Program-made: the position numbers and the translations under genes | Shown here: piece after piece, positions 43,016 to 53,745 of the stretch | Layout: every line of letters begins with the position of its first letter | Numbering within the stretch: position 1 is the first letter of the stretch | DNA from: Ianthella basta | Lineage: Eukaryota > Porifera > Demospongiae > Verongiida > Ianthellidae | Direction of reading: 5' to 3' | Assembly (NCBI GenBank): GCA_964019415.1 | Contig: OZ025869.1 | Location: forward strand, 13,077,430-13,141,429 | DNA length: 64,000 nt | The notes under the pieces: generated by a model | Told to the model about the DNA's origin: nothing | Databases searched by the model: none | The model's input: the letters and a program-made list of their open reading frames with translations, nothing else

Positions 43016-44002
43016 TGGGGATTTATGATCCATTGACTACAGAAGTACAAATGAAAACAGGACGGTCTAATCAAGGTTACAAATCTCCACACAATACAGT
43101 GACCATGGTTCACCAACTATTCAACTATTCACCCTATTAACAGTGGGCAGTCCCACATTACTAATGCACTACATTAGTAACCCTCAAAAAGCCCCACCCT
43201 GATGAAAAGGATGCTCACATCCCCTATTTTCTGTTTCACATAGCAGAGGTATGTTAGTTACAGAATAGTGATGTGGGGCTTTAAAGTTTCAACATGGGCA
43301 TACAGTGAAACTGCATGAAATAAAGCCGTCTAAATTGATACACTGAGCAGTGGTACAGACATACGTACACATAAAGTATAACCATTAAGAAAGTGTGCCT
43401 TGCGTACGAACTTACATATGGACACGTACACACATGGACACATAACACACATGTACATACAGTATGTACGTACACATATATGTACCCTCCCCCCCCTCCC
43501 CACACACACACACATACACACGCACAGAAGTGTGCACAGCCGTATATAGCAACAGAGAACTTCAACTGAACCAAACGCACCTGAAAAATACCCTCCACTC
43601 ACTTCTCACCTTCGAATGACCTTTTTAATACTTTTATACCCAGGCATGCCACAAGGTCACATGGCAGTTGGTCATGTGAAGGAACCCACAGAATTGGTCA
43701 TATGACAGCACTGTAGCCCCAATTGTGCCTTACTCGACATGTGCGTGTCCGTGACCAGCCAGTGCCGTACCGTAAACGAACAACATACAATGTACAGTCC
43801 CATAGGGAGCGCTTACCTTAGGCTTGGCTTCTCGGCTCGATTGGCTGTTGGATCGTTTTGTCTGATAACGAGCATCAGCCGTCCCACTGAATTTCTTATC
43901 ACTGGTCGCTGCGGCGTTGACTGTTACCTCAGCCTTTTCCACACTTTCCGGCTGTGTGCCGGTCCTGCCTCTCCCGCCCGAAGCTCTTCCTCTTCCACTC
44001 AT
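26593..44002 (-). CDS. Gene C: NEMO/ABIN/optineurin-like UBAN and zinc-finger coiled-coil protein
   Basis: Sixteen minus-strand exons join in phase: 44002-43817, 42889-42812, 42513-42323, 41759-41684, 41103-40276, 39942-39892, 39774-39733, 38605-38543, 38430-38389, 38255-38139, 37904-37866, 37215-37147, 36285-36106, 35682-35308, 35213-35115 and 27516-26593. They predict about 1,119 residues. After an RGR/RGG-like N-terminus come long coiled coils. A UBAN motif follows near residue 600 (YEEDFKAERSDRENAH, with the conserved DF-x2-ER-x2-RE core), then more coiled coil, a Pro/Gln-rich region and a C-terminal C2HC finger (CNFCGTMFRRGQ...HVDEC). UBAN motifs read linear or K63 ubiquitin chains, and NEMO has the same order of coiled coil, UBAN, proline-rich region and finger. 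A role as a ubiquitin-reading scaffold is inferred. The last intron (27517-35114) carries the MULE-like element and the gypsy retrotransposon. No kinase or CARD is encoded. Confidence 0.78.
28328..28532 (+). pseudogene. 5' part of a four-cysteine ORF split by the gypsy insertion
   Basis: An open frame follows a possible TGTAG acceptor and encodes CVRC, a basic helical segment and LYHQLRGVAGTELSASLG. It runs straight into the target site CTGGG of the retrotransposon and resumes in frame at 33723. The full motif (C-x2-C, then FLCLSC downstream) resembles a zinc-binding domain. The family is not identified. It lies within the MULE-like element. Confidence 0.6.
28533..28856 (+). repeat. 5' LTR of the gypsy element
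   Basis: 324 bp beginning TG and ending CA. In my reading it matches the 3' LTR at all but one site (CCTTGGTGTT here, CCTTGTTGTT there). CTGGG precedes it at 28528-28532. Confidence 0.95.
28932..30500 (+). CDS. Gag-protease ORF of the gypsy element
   Basis: 522 codons from an ATG about 75 nt after the 5' LTR. Residues ~20-95 form a highly charged Glu/Arg coiled coil. A gag core follows (around LTTFERLMGAYEVKKDKWAF). Near residues 288 and 332 are two zinc knuckles, CGKCRKFGHSARDC and CFNCHQKGHYASNC, both C-x2-C-x4-H-x4-C, which package the RNA. An aspartic protease begins near residue 380 with LLDTGCSRTLVH as active site. The ORF stops at a UGA (30498-30500). The next 20 codons stay open in the same frame and lead into the pol ATG at 30561, so Gag-Pol may be made by stop-codon readthrough or the stop may be a mutation. 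Confidence 0.93.
   Translation: MTTRSGVRYRREESSMSGESVDQAQMMKTLLEDRQRHEEELREERRRREEENRVREAELREERQRREEELAKREEESRKQILLLQALAEGVKKQGEAAARKAESDKDVRVAKLTENDDIEAYLTTFERLMGAYEVKKDKWAFKLAPQLVGKAQQAYAGLSVDDASDYDQLKSAILRRYDITEESYRQRFRAAKPGPGESNRELAARLEDLAGKWMKACTSIDELRDLVVLEQLLITIPEDVRIFVKERKPRTSVEAGRLADDYIAARKEDAAEKGEEEKSPDRRQSLRCGKCRKFGHSARDCRQSLPKWEQEKDKREAGKKPKRDLKDIECFNCHQKGHYASNCPSNALFCREKLPGKVAEQAMTSTGLTRKGSVEGRPVDKILLDTGCSRTLVHQELVPRDRLLEGEAVAIRCAHGDTVLYPVALLQVAVGTKIMEVRAAVSETLPVDVLLGTDVPELPNLLRTDYHADAMVVVTRAQRRQMLAEEEDTHQKECESGAASTSIEEVGEWMSNLEDDLFRGG
30561..33368 (+). CDS. Pol ORF: integrase, reverse transcriptase, RNase H
   Basis: 935 codons in the same frame as gag-protease. Integrase comes first: an HHCC zinc region (HLGKGKTAQH ... 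CRTCEVC, about residues 99-135), then the catalytic D, D and E in MDIVGPL (~163), TDQGSNF (~222) and LVERFN (~258), and a C-terminal GPYRIIKRV region. Reverse transcriptase follows: KKKDGSLRLCVDYRRLN (~560), LDLTRGYWQVP and the YLDD active site (~667). RNase H starts near TDASEQGVGAVL (~816) and continues through TDHRSLEW and NADALSR. All listed catalytic residues are present and no frameshift is seen, so the enzyme could be intact. It ends 30 bp before the 3' LTR. Confidence 0.95.
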   Translation: MAEEDASAVDDVPLEKGSHPLDISADQLRTLQSSDMTLEAVQRAADGQPCSAGVGFFRKDGLLYRRWAPPGRDEEMATEQLVLPTQCRKTVLEVAHDIPLSGHLGKGKTAQHILQRFYWPTLYQDVAEHCRTCEVCQKTSQRRPRRVPLSPLPVIEEPFGRIAMDIVGPLPKSRSGKRYVLVICDYATRYPEAVALRSIDAEHIAEELVTVFSRVGVPREILTDQGSNFTSHLLTELYRLLHVHPIRTSPYHPQTDGLVERFNQTLKAMLRKSAQTEGKDWDKLIPFMLFAYREVPQASTGFSPFELLYGRAVRGPLDILRESWEAEKWSDESVVSYMLLLREKLEKMSQLARSNLQSAQSAQKAWYDRTARERSFQVGDQVLILLPTSTNKLVAEWQGPYRIIKRVGEVDYVVHMHDRRKKSRLFHVNTLRKWQVPGSTDTGYWCEEVLETTEDDIPVWSSDNGNTVNEARLAERLSQEYRAALTGVLEEFSDVFQDKPGRTSVIEHAIETGSAQPVRLPPYRLPHAYRQAVKDELEEMISSGIIEPAASEWSAPIVPVKKKDGSLRLCVDYRRLNQVSVTDAYPMPRVDDLIDRVGKSTYISTLDLTRGYWQVPVAMKDRPKTAFTTPFGLYQFNMMPFGLKGAPATFQRLMDRVIHGLDFAAAYLDDLIVFSESWENHLSHIQMVLERLRQAGLTVKARKCELGAAECVYLGHIVGSGTVKPEGDKTAAVQQFPTPETKKTVRSFLGLTGYYRRFVENYSTVAAPLTDLTKKDSPHKVVWTAACERAFTKLKELLTTAPILMSPDCEKSFILQTDASEQGVGAVLSQLGDDGLEHPVAYWSRKLLPREQRYSTIEKECLAIKLAVQAFRVYLLGRPFRIETDHRSLEWMERLKHTNNRLARWSLALQPFQFTIRHHAGSANGNADALSRATN
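33399..33722 (+). repeat. 3' LTR of the gypsy element
   Basis: 324 bp, TG...CA, preceded by a polypurine tract and followed by the CTGGG target duplication. It differs from the 5' LTR at the single site noted there. Confidence 0.95.
33723..33959 (+). pseudogene. 3' part of the four-cysteine ORF split by the gypsy insertion
   Basis: Continues the frame left at 28532 with SHFLCLSCRGKLLTAATKKK, a basic helix and a Ser/Pro-rich tail ending at a TAG (33957-33959). One copy of the CTGGG duplication is shared by the two halves. The second cysteine pair (CLSC) would complete the zinc motif begun by CVRC. Confidence 0.6.
39440..39650. repeat. Foldback (MITE-like) element in a gene C intron
   Basis: Arms of about 95 bp (GCATAGAAACAAGCAACAGTA... 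and ...GCTGTTGCTTATTTCTATGC) run inward through CTGCATTCCTAATTTCCTTGTA to a short central spacer. No ORF. Confidence 0.8.
40045..40067 (+). repeat. Homopolymer C tract (about 23 C)
   Basis: An uninterrupted C run in a gene C intron, on the non-transcribed strand, so it would be a G run in the transcript. Its exact length is prone to sequencing error. Shorter C runs occur at 7024-7037 and 48220-48232. Confidence 0.85.
41453..41604. repeat. (CA)n microsatellite
   Basis: A CA tract with CACG interruptions then a pure run, in the gene C intron between exons 41684 and 41103. Confidence 0.95.
42183..42290. repeat. Interrupted (CA)n microsatellite
   Basis: CA units with CACG, CATA and CAAA interruptions, just downstream (minus-strand sense) of gene C exon 42513-42323. 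Confidence 0.9.
42958..43012. repeat. (CA)n microsatellite
   Basis: A nearly pure CA run about 70 bp upstream (minus-strand sense) of gene C exon 42889-42812. Confidence 0.95.
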
Positions 44003-45193
44003 TTGGAGTGAACCAGAACGAAGTACTGGTCTATCTTCACAGCGAGTGTATATAAACACGTGGAGCTTTGACTGCTGACTCAGAAGTTTCAGTTGAACCA
44101 AGGGGGATAAGGAATTTGGGCGGACGTCAGCAGATGGGGAACAGAGGGCATTCCCCCCCTATTGGAATAGTTAGTCCAAATAAGGAAGGTGCCAAAAATA
44201 CTTCATTGCCTGTACTGACTGTATTGAGCGGTTACTTTATATAGTGAGCATTGTATAATGGCATGTGTATACGCTTACAATAAAGTTGCATACTTGTTGA
44301 AACAAAATGGCCGCTCGGGTTAGTTTTTATGGCCTACTTTCGGGGTAGTCGGCTACCGCGAAGGATAGGCAACGGTACCTTTAATACTAACCAACTACTA
44401 TAGCTTAGTTTAGTTATTTTGAACATACCAGTGAGTTTTCACTCTAGTTTCTAGATCAGTAGCTACGTGCACGTTGCCGTCCTCATATGTTGTTGGCATA
44501 CCTTGCATTTCCTGCTGTTAATGCTCTTTGAAATATAATAATGTACTACTCTCATCAGAAGATTTATACTGCTTGTGAAGCTTGGCATAGTCAGTATAAT
44601 GTATAATAGCTGTGTGGTGCAAATGTGCATGCTTTGGGATCAATGTCATGGAGGAAATACTGCAATGGTGTACAGTGTATACTGAATTACAATGACACTG
44701 TTTCCAGTGTTCTTCCCAGGCTGTATTTTACATCATTGAATTAGGAGGGCGTGCATGCACTGCATGAGAAATGCCTCAAAATGTACTCCCACACTTGCAC
44801 TTATCCAACAGAGCATCCCAAGTGCTACACATCTGGGCCATGATCGATGGAATAATTTATAAATGAATATAATTATATTAATCAATCTATCAATTGATCT
44901 GAAAACAGCATTGTCATGTTGCTTATTATACTTTGCATGTTTATTGTGCAATTAACTAGTAGGATAATGAATTGGCTTTCATGTTAAATAAACAACTCCC
45001 TGTAATCCGTTTACTTTGACAGTGCTAAATAGTCATTGTAAAGAGCATGCATGCTGAAAAGAAACTGCATGACTGTACACGATAACCTGCTACTATACAT
45101 AATGTGTGCATGTAGATAAACAATATAATAATATAATAAGCACCAATAAATGTACAGGCATCTATATATAGATAATTATAGTCCACTGTGCAG
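44003..45193. other. Spacer between gene B 3' end and gene C start
   Basis: Holds the 3' untranslated region of gene B and the presumed promoter of gene C. No convincing coding exon, repeat array or RNA gene was seen. Confidence 0.4.
44940..44945 (-). promoter_or_regulatory. Candidate polyadenylation signal of gene B
   Basis: AATAAA on the minus strand about 250 nt beyond the gene B stop codon. Confidence 0.4.
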
Positions 45194-48100
45194 CTATTTA
45201 AACTTCCGTGGTAAACTGTCACTGCTGGGATGTCTCATATCAAGAGAGCCTCGAGCTCTATGCAGATCTTCGGTTGTAGCTGATTTACCATACACTCTTC
45301 TACCCATTGTAGGTGACTGCGCAGTATTTGCCCGTGTGGTTCCAGCTGGTACTTCTGACCCACTGCATTTGGACATATGCTCCCAAAACCGTTGCATTTG
45401 GTGTTTTGGAAAAATCTGCCCACATTTCTTGCAGATTGGAACATTTCCCACATCACCAACTTGTTCGCCAGGTTCCTCACTATTTTCATCTCCCCCCCAC
45501 AGCTTGAAATGCTGTGGTGTCTTGTGTGATGCCTCTTCCTTGTGCTGCCCACTCTCTTTGGCAAGGGCTTGCTTGCTGTCAAAAGCCTGAGTTAAGTGCA
45601 GAAAAGATGGAATGATGGAGCACAAAATGACCACATAGAATGGTTATTATACAGCTACCACCACTTTGTAGTAAATTAGGTTGTGCCATAGTCAGCAAAA
45701 AAGTATGACTGTATGCTGGTAATTGGCAATCTGTAGTGAATAGGATGAAGATATCACACACGCGCGCGTCGAAAACACCAAGTAAGAAATATAACTCAGC
45801 ACAAGGCATAAACATAAACTTATGGCCACCCAATACTGTGAGCAGGTAAATAGGCAAACTCCCTAACACCTTCTTGGGGTGCCACCGGGACACTCGTTCA
45901 GCCTATTCTATATACGTATATTATAGAGACACTAATTGGCATCTCTCTCCTTGGCTGTAGGCAGCCTAAGAATGCCGAAACTTCAGAACACCCTGCAACA
46001 TGGCATCGTAGTGCTGGGCAAGTTTGGTTGCCATTTGTTCCTGGGCTCATGAGAAAAACCAGGACAGCGGTTCTGCCTATTTGTTATGTATTGTAGAAGT
46101 ATTCTTTTGCTGCTCTCTACTTGGCATGGCCTTAGGCTGCCAGAGAATGCCAAGATACAGCTAAACAACCATTTGGTGAATGTTCACTACAGTAGAGGAC
46201 ATAATTATGTACATATACGTAATAGTTACTTAGTCTCATACACAAACATTCTATTAGTCTCGCGGGGCCAGACCCTTTCCAGTATTGCGCAAGCACCCGA
46301 GATTTTTCCTATTCTTCGGGCGGGCGGGTTACGCAAGACCGGAAGAAAGGGTCTGGCTCCGCGAGACTAACATTCTATCAGTAGTGGTCTGGACACAGCT
46401 AGAGACGAGCATCACACATGCACTCATACCTTTTTTGAATGCTGTGGTATGGTAGACATAGCAACTGCATGTGCTTTGGATGTTACAAGCTTCGGTGACT
46501 CCTTGGGTGCAACAACTGCCGACGTCTTCGATGCAGTAACTACCAAGGGCTTGATTGCATTAACATGCGGACTTGCAGCTGAATGCCTCGAAGTCATCCT
46601 TTCTATGATGGCCTAGAATGCAAGGTGCAAGATTCAAAATAGCATCAATATTAGTAGCCAAGGGTACAATGTCACAACACCATTGAAGCCTCTTTGCATA
46701 CTTCTACTCTGGCAGCTACGGTTTCATGAATCAAAGCATCATGGTCCAGAAGTCTATTGTGGAATGATGTCACCAATCATGACTCACTTTCAACCTTTCA
46801 ACCTCTGCCTCTTTGGCCTCCAGTTGCTTCTGCAGCTCAGCGATTGTCTGCTGACTTTCCTGATATTTCTGGATTTTGAATTGGCACATTTCCTCCAAAG
46901 CCTACATACATACATGCATACATATGCATATTAGCATTATTATATGACACTAGCTGAATGCCTGCCCTTCAGGTGGGTTCCCAGCATATTGTTTGAAATT
47001 TGAGCGTTTAACCAATCAGAACCGTCCATTTAATTGGGTTGGCGGAGTATTCCATAGACGCGTTCCGTAAAACTCCGTATGTACAAAATTTACTTCTGTT
47101 AATCCATTTCGTTTAAAGGGGTTCAGCGACGAAGGCACTAACCACCTTAGGTCACCCCCCGTATTGCCGTGATATACTCTTCCAAGTTTGGTGAAGATTG
47201 GTGAAAAATTGAAGGAGGAGTTCGTGCCCAACCAAGCATGATCTTTCCCCTATCTCTTAGATATAGTGGTGACCGTAACAGTGACAAGAACTCGGACGGA
47301 ACGACCTTAAACCAAATTTCAGCTCAGCAAGGTTACTCACAGTCCCCCTCTTCGTAATCCTACCAAGTTTCGTGATGTTTCGTCCAGAAATGAAGGAGAT
47401 TATCCCGAACAACGAAAATGTGCGTTACGTTTATTATAATAAGATTATTTGCCATTATTTTATTATACTATGAATCAGTTCTTGCCATATTCGTTGCATA
47501 CAAGGTAGCCTTGTATGCAATGAATACCTAGCTCCATACAAGGTCTTACCTCGTTGTTTTGCTTCACTAACTGATGCTGTACTGTAAGCTCTTTGTTGCT
47601 CTCCTCTTTGTCAGCCTTCTTCTCATTGCCTGAGCCATTGGAAACTGGCTTGCTTGTATGGCTGACAGCTTTCAATGTCTTGGACTTTGCATGGTGCTTG
47701 GCTTGATATTCCATAGCTTCCTTGTGTTTCCTCGATAGCTGCAAAAGCAAGTAGATTTACAGTGAGAATTGATATTAGCTACTGTTGACATACATACTAC
47801 CCCCTCCCTCTATTGCAACCAACATAGCATGAAGTGGAAGATAACTTTTGAAACTACACATGGTAAGGAAAGAGGAGGGAAGGGAAAAATGGTAGTGAAC
47901 CGGACCAGCACCGCAACCTCCAGATCTTTAGCCGACCCTTTAGCAGCCAGGTCACTGGGTCACCGCCAACAGCCACTGATCCATTTGTGTCACTATGGTA
48001 CATAGACCATCTTAATTAGCATTTCCGAGAAAATCGCTGATTAGTCAGTGCCCAATGTGGAAGTTTCAAAGGAGGCTCTGGATGGAGCCCGCCAACATTG

Positions 48101-48681
48101 GTATATAGGGGGGAATGTATCAGTGGCTGTTGGCAGTGACCAGTGACCCGGCTGCTAAAGGGTCAGCTAAAGATCTGGGGGTTGCCGGTGCTGGTCCGGT
48201 TTACTGCCATTTTTCCCTTCCCCCCCCCCCCCTCCCCCTCTTTCCTTACCATGTGTAGTTTCAAATGTTGTCTTTCATTCATGTCACCATGGTACATAGA
48301 CCATCATAAATAACATAAAGTGAGGAGTTCTGTGTGAAATGATCATAATGTGCAGTTTGTGCCTACAAATATAAGCATAAGTATGTAAGTATGGTAGCTA
48401 TGCAGGGTATGAATTCAAAGTGTTACCATTGTGAACTGGCTGGGTGGGGGAGTCAGTATTGTGTAATACATTATGCTAAGGAAGTACATCAAGGGATGAC
48501 TACTCACAGTTGCTTTTAACTGGTCACACTTCTCCTGTAGCTCCTTAATGAATTCGGGGTCATAAACAAATTCCTGCACACACTGCATGGACACAAACAA
48601 CATAAACATATTATGCACACTTGTATGTACAATGCACAACTCATTAATTGTCATACCGCACACACACCACACACATGCACA

Positions 48682-48755
<74 letters not shown>

Positions 48756-50090
48756 GAAGACTACAATACAAGCAGCATAGAGTACAAGCACTCCCTGCCA
48801 TCACAGTGGTTATATACGTATGTACAGCTAGTGTTCTGTGAAGGTAGTTTGCTCAAGTGCACTATGTGCACATTCGTTATTTATTTACTGCTCTCTAAAG
48901 ATGGCAAGTGCATGCATATACACATTATAACATAGTTCATTTAAGCTAGCTTAACTGTTTGAGGCCTTAACTAAGTTACCACACTCTATGATACATCACA
49001 GTAGCATTTAGAAATCATAAGTGATATGACTGACCTGTACTGGAGCAGTCTCAACTCTCATCCTATCAGCAGATGTCACTGTGTGGTGCATGGATGTAAG
49101 TACAAGAGCGAGTATACATGCCTACACTTCAGTGATCAATACCAGACCTATTTTACCTAGTGCCATGCACCATATCACACTATAAAGGCTGCAGTTGGGC
49201 AATCAATAGACTGTTTATGAAAAATTCAAACTTAAACTATGCCTGAATAATGGACAATGCACGATACTCAGTCCAGGTGCACTGGCTGGTGCCTAAACAG
49301 ACATGCACATGGTTTCAATAGTTATGAAGTAGCGCAACAAGGGTCCATAGAGGTGCGCAGACTGGCTATCGCACTGCATGCACTCTGTAATGCACTATTG
49401 TGGGTACTACACAAACCAGCCAGTAGTTCCCTAAGTGATTGATATGATAACAATATCAATATCAGAGCAAACTTGCCTATTACCGGAAATTGCATCTACA
49501 TATGTGCATGCATCCGTTATACAATTACACTCTAGTCTCTATATGCAAATGTGACACAATTACACTATGCTCAGCCTATTATTATATGAACAAAATGCTT
49601 ACTTGCACTTTTCCTGGACTTGACCTGCTGCATTTTGCCCATGTCAGCAAGGATTTTATCCACCAAGTCAGCATAACCGCATTCCTGGGTCTTAAGTATG
49701 TCCAACGCTTTCATTATGGCACGGCCATCCTTTGTCAACAAAGTGTCCACCAGTTTCCCTCTCTGGTGAAAACTATTCCATTACAGAATAAGAGCACATG
49801 TAGTACCTTAGCACATGCAATCTCAGAATACCATTTGTACGTATGTATACATGTTATCATAAACTACCATGATGCGATGCGAGTGGTTTCAAAAAGGAAC
49901 CACTTGCCAACACAGCTGCAAGATCAGGTGCTGACAAGCTCACAAGAACAAGGGTACAGGCTAAGCAATGTGCTTCATATGCAAGTAGAAATGAGATGGG
50001 AAAGAGAGACTATATAGACATGCATGTGAGAGTCATTGTTGAAAAAATTTAAAAAAGGTTCAATTGATGATAAAAGAAGTTTGTGCAAAT

Positions 50091-50142
<52 letters not shown>

Positions 50143-50937
50143 ACAATAAAGCTAAAGACAAATCTAGCTTAAAGCATTGCTATAGTTATGTAATACCACA
50201 CAAAGTACGTAGCATGACACGATATCCTACTCGTATAGCTAATTTATCATACTTTTCCACACAGCGCTACTACTTGCGTATCCGTGTGCACGAGCTGCAA
50301 AATGTTCAATAAACTTGAATTGATGTGAGCAGCTAGGACTTACCATCAGGTCAAATCCTGAAGCATTCTAAGAGCCATAAATTAAGCAGTATTGCTTACA
50401 TCCACTGTCCCCTCTAACTCTGCATCTTTTCTGCGAGGCTCATGTGTTTCACGTATGCACTAGTTACGATAAATCTGGCATTAGCCTTAACACAGCTATG
50501 TGACTCTTTACGAAGTGACGGGACATGATACACGTAGCTACGTACTTAGCTATAGCTACTTCTCCAGCTGCTACTTGCGCATCGATCGCGGTAATAGCTA
50601 GTAAACTTGGATGTGATCAGTTCAGACTTACTCAGTGGTTCCGCCAACGGTGATCAATGAGCGCTCATGTTCGCTAATGATTCTCTTGCACTCCAGTCTT
50701 GTTAAGAACGTAGGGATTGGAAGACGCGCGATGAGTGATTCCCTAGAATTCTTGATCGCCTCCCGTACAACTTCTTCGGGGAAGTCTTTCTCTGCAGTAT
50801 GAAAAGGAAGTAAGTGTTTAGCCACGTGTTAAGCCATTGGGTGTTGTGTCTAGGACCAGTTTAGTATATAATGCTAGGGCTAAGAATTCCAGTCAACGCT
50901 AAACCGCTATTTATTGGCAAATACACTCACCGGCCAT
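45194..50937 (-). CDS. Gene B: CARD, coiled coil, C2HC zinc finger protein
   Basis: Nine exons join in phase: 50937-50931, 50791-50632, 49760-49603, 49078-49035, 48573-48508, 47738-47550, 46901-46788, 46612-46430 and 45586-45194, giving about 437 residues. The first coding exon is only ATGGCCG, the same device as in gene A. Residues ~8-98 read as a six-helix CARD-like death fold (VREAIKNSRESLIARL, then IISEHERSLI, then LLTKDGRAIMKALDILKT). CARDs recruit partner CARDs into signalling filaments. Coiled coil follows (FIKELQEKCDQLK and the exon at 46901), then Ser/Lys-rich linkers and one C2HC finger near residue 357 (CKKCGQIFPKHQMQRFWEH). That finger resembles the NEMO/UBZ type, so ubiquitin binding is plausible. 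It is a shorter paralogue of gene A, and even intron sequences show similarity. An adaptor role is inferred. Confidence 0.78.
46255..46369. mobile_element. 115-bp MITE with 9-bp target duplication
   Basis: Terminal inverted repeats TAGTCTCGCGGGGCCAGACC and GGTCTGGCTCCGCGAGACTA bound the element. ACATTCTAT occurs just outside each end (46246-46254 and 46370-46378). A 9-bp duplication points to MULE-type mobilisation. It lies in a gene B intron. Confidence 0.85.
47847..48265. mobile_element. ~420-bp foldback element
   Basis: Arms beginning TTTGAAACTACACATGGTAAGG are mirrored at the right end (CCTTACCATGTGTAGTTTCAAA). They share long internal segments, including ACCGGACCAGCACCG and AGATCTTTAGC. 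The element lies in the gene B intron upstream of exon 47738-47550 in transcript sense. Confidence 0.8.
48658..48752. repeat. (CA)n microsatellite
   Basis: A nearly pure CA run in the gene B intron upstream (minus-strand sense) of exon 48573-48508. Confidence 0.95.
50095..50141. repeat. (CA)n microsatellite
   Basis: Pure CA run in the gene B intron between the two CARD-coding exons. Confidence 0.9.
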
Positions 50938-52131
50938 TGTCCACTTTTGATAAAGGTTCCTGGTATGATATAAGATGACTTCACCTCCCCTTAGGCTACT
51001 TCTAACAGTCTAAGATATCGAAAAGTCCCTCGTTTGTCTATGGTATGATGCATCTGCCTCGTTAGCAAATCCCCACCCCACTCCGGAAGTTCCGGCAGTG
51101 CGGGTGGTCCCGTCCATTAACATACGGAGCTCGAGGCAGGTAGGCAATACACAGAGATGTGCCCCTCTGCCATTATGGCTTATATAACCATGCAACAGAT
51201 TTGGACAGGTAGCTAGCTAGATAAAATCCTCCTAAGAATCCCACACAGAATTGAACCTCCCCTTTTATGGTCGCGTGCTGAAGGTCAATCTGGCAATGCA
51301 ATAGCTAGTCTTTTGCATAGGAAGTTGGGGCAGTGAAAATCAGTGTTCCATAGTCCCCCACATGCATGTACATGTGGAGAGGGTTCTGGCATGCTAATTG
51401 TATGTAGCTATATACGTATACGTAGCTATGAGGACTGGGTTGAGATCTTATTGCATGCTTCTGGGGTTATAGCTACACACTGCATGATGTCACCCATTAT
51501 GTGCAGCAAATGGTTGATGCACGCAGCTACCAGAACACAGCCAGGCCACAGCTTAGTCACTGACTAAACTGATATGCTTTACATACACCAAATAAGAATG
51601 TACAATGTAATACAGCCTCTTTTTGCCTCATTCCTAACCCACTGCATGATGGATAGTACAATTGAATTAGGTCACAGTCTTACAGTACTTGGTTCCAGAT
51701 ATTGCACAAGGTCAAACACACAATGAGAATTACATAGCTACTGCAGGTGCTTGCAGCCTCAATTTCAAAGGAGAAACTCGAGCCCTGCAGCTGGCTTACA
51801 TCTTAATTAATTTTTGTTACAGACAGCATTAACACACACGCACATACACACACACACACACACACAGTCAAGGCTTGGCTAGTGGAGCCAGCAGGTGGTC
51901 AGCAACAAAACCGGTGGCCCATGGGCTGCTGAGACACTAGCCATATAACACCAGTCGCATAACTACATCATGCATGTCTGATTTAAGTGTTTCAAATTCA
52001 CAGCCATATTACAGCGAACACATGAAACTATAAAATTATCTATAATTATAGCTAGTGCTAGCTATTTATAAAAGCATAATTATTATATTTATAATCCTCT
52101 GATTTTGTCTGGAAGTTTGTTAGCTATTTGT
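50938..52131. other. Spacer between gene A 3' end and gene B start
   Basis: Holds the gene A 3' flank and the gene B promoter region. A short (CA)n lies at 51835-51867. No further coding exon was recognised and no consensus AATAAA for gene A was found. Confidence 0.4.
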
Positions 52132-53617
52132 TTATGTATTTTGACTTGGAGTATCTCTTACACAGGCCAATTTGTGCAGCACAAATTCTCTCCTCTGAGT
52201 TCCTGGAAATGTCTTGCCACATTTACACGCAAGGGGTGCTATGTTAGCTTCACTCTTTGAATTACATTCCATGCTAACTGGTTGGCCCTCTTGATTTTGT
52301 CGCTGTGGGTGATCCTGACATCTGTGCTGCCAGCACAACCGAACTTGGTTCCGAGTAAAGGTTTTCCCACATTTTTCACATTTAGGTAGATCTTCAGAAT
52401 CATCCTCTTTTGTGTTATCCATTGTGCTGACCGTAGATGATCGAGTACGCATTGACCTTTCAGGTACTTCTGCTGGTTCACGTGTAACAGCTGCAGGTAC
52501 TGGCTTGTCCGGAATTATGCTAGATTCTGCTGATCTAGGGCATATGTGATGCCGCTGTTTCCATGGAACGTTAAAGACCTGCCCACATTGTGCACAGCTA
52601 GATGCATCTCTTGGGTTCTCATCCTGTGTGGCTGGTGCTTCACTGACTTCATCTACCATCTGCAGCTTTGAATGATTAGTCGGGTTCCTTGAAGCAAATT
52701 CTGAGTGTTTTTCACTCACTTGGTCATGGCCCTCCCTACCTTCATCTATGCCGGTATAAGCCTGTGTAAGTAGGAATACAGAGTTAGTACCAGAAGGAAA
52801 GAAAGGTAGAAATTGCAACTATAGAAATCTGTCCTACAGTTGTTTAATTTATGTTGTGCTGTGGCTATTGTTGGAGCTAGAGCACCCATAGTTCAAGCCA
52901 GTCATGGAAAATGCAAAGAGAGCATTCGAATTTGATTTGCTGTGTCCATCAAACATTCATGGAAGTAGTTGGAGGGCCATATCACCTCTGTTTGCACTAC
53001 CCACATGGTATGTTAACATTGCAAACCACTTCACAGTGCTCACATGCATGTACAAGGTCATGATGCAACATATATACATCAACAAACGCACCTTTCTTGA
53101 TTGTTCTTGCTCGGAAGATGAATCAACTGCTAGTTCTTCGACTGTTGTGTCCTCAGATGACCCTACTGTGGGTATGTTCGACAAAGCAGCACTTGTTGTT
53201 TCAGGTGGACAAATGACAGATGCTTCGGGCATAACTCCAGACGATTCTTTGGGTGCAATGAATTCCAACTGCTGTGGTTTGGTGGCTGGTAATGACTCAG
53301 CTGTATCAGCAAGCTGGTCTGCTGCTGAAGTTTTCATTTCACTGTCACAGAGTACCTATGGGGAGGTGTTGACATTGTGACATCACAGGGGAGTAGTAAT
53401 GAGTGCATACACATTGTTACAATGTACAGCCTATTGTCATATTCAATGGTTGAATAAATCATGAGCAGAATGACAGCAGTGGAAGGAGTCGGATGGATTT
53501 ACGACTCCAACATACAGTAGCTGTAGTCCTGTTGTTTTTGGTTAGACTTAAATTCAGAGTTAATATACACCTGACACTTATCAGCAGAGCACCTGAACTA
53601 ATTAATCTCATACACAC

Positions 53618-53666
<49 letters not shown>

Positions 53667-53685
53667 ATACATGCACACGCACACA

Positions 53686-53745
<60 letters not shown>

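Noticed and set aside
44120..44160. Possible NF-kB site upstream of gene C (GGGCATTCCC)
   Set aside because: The fourth base departs from the GGGRNWYYCC consensus, and one imperfect site is not evidence of autoregulation.
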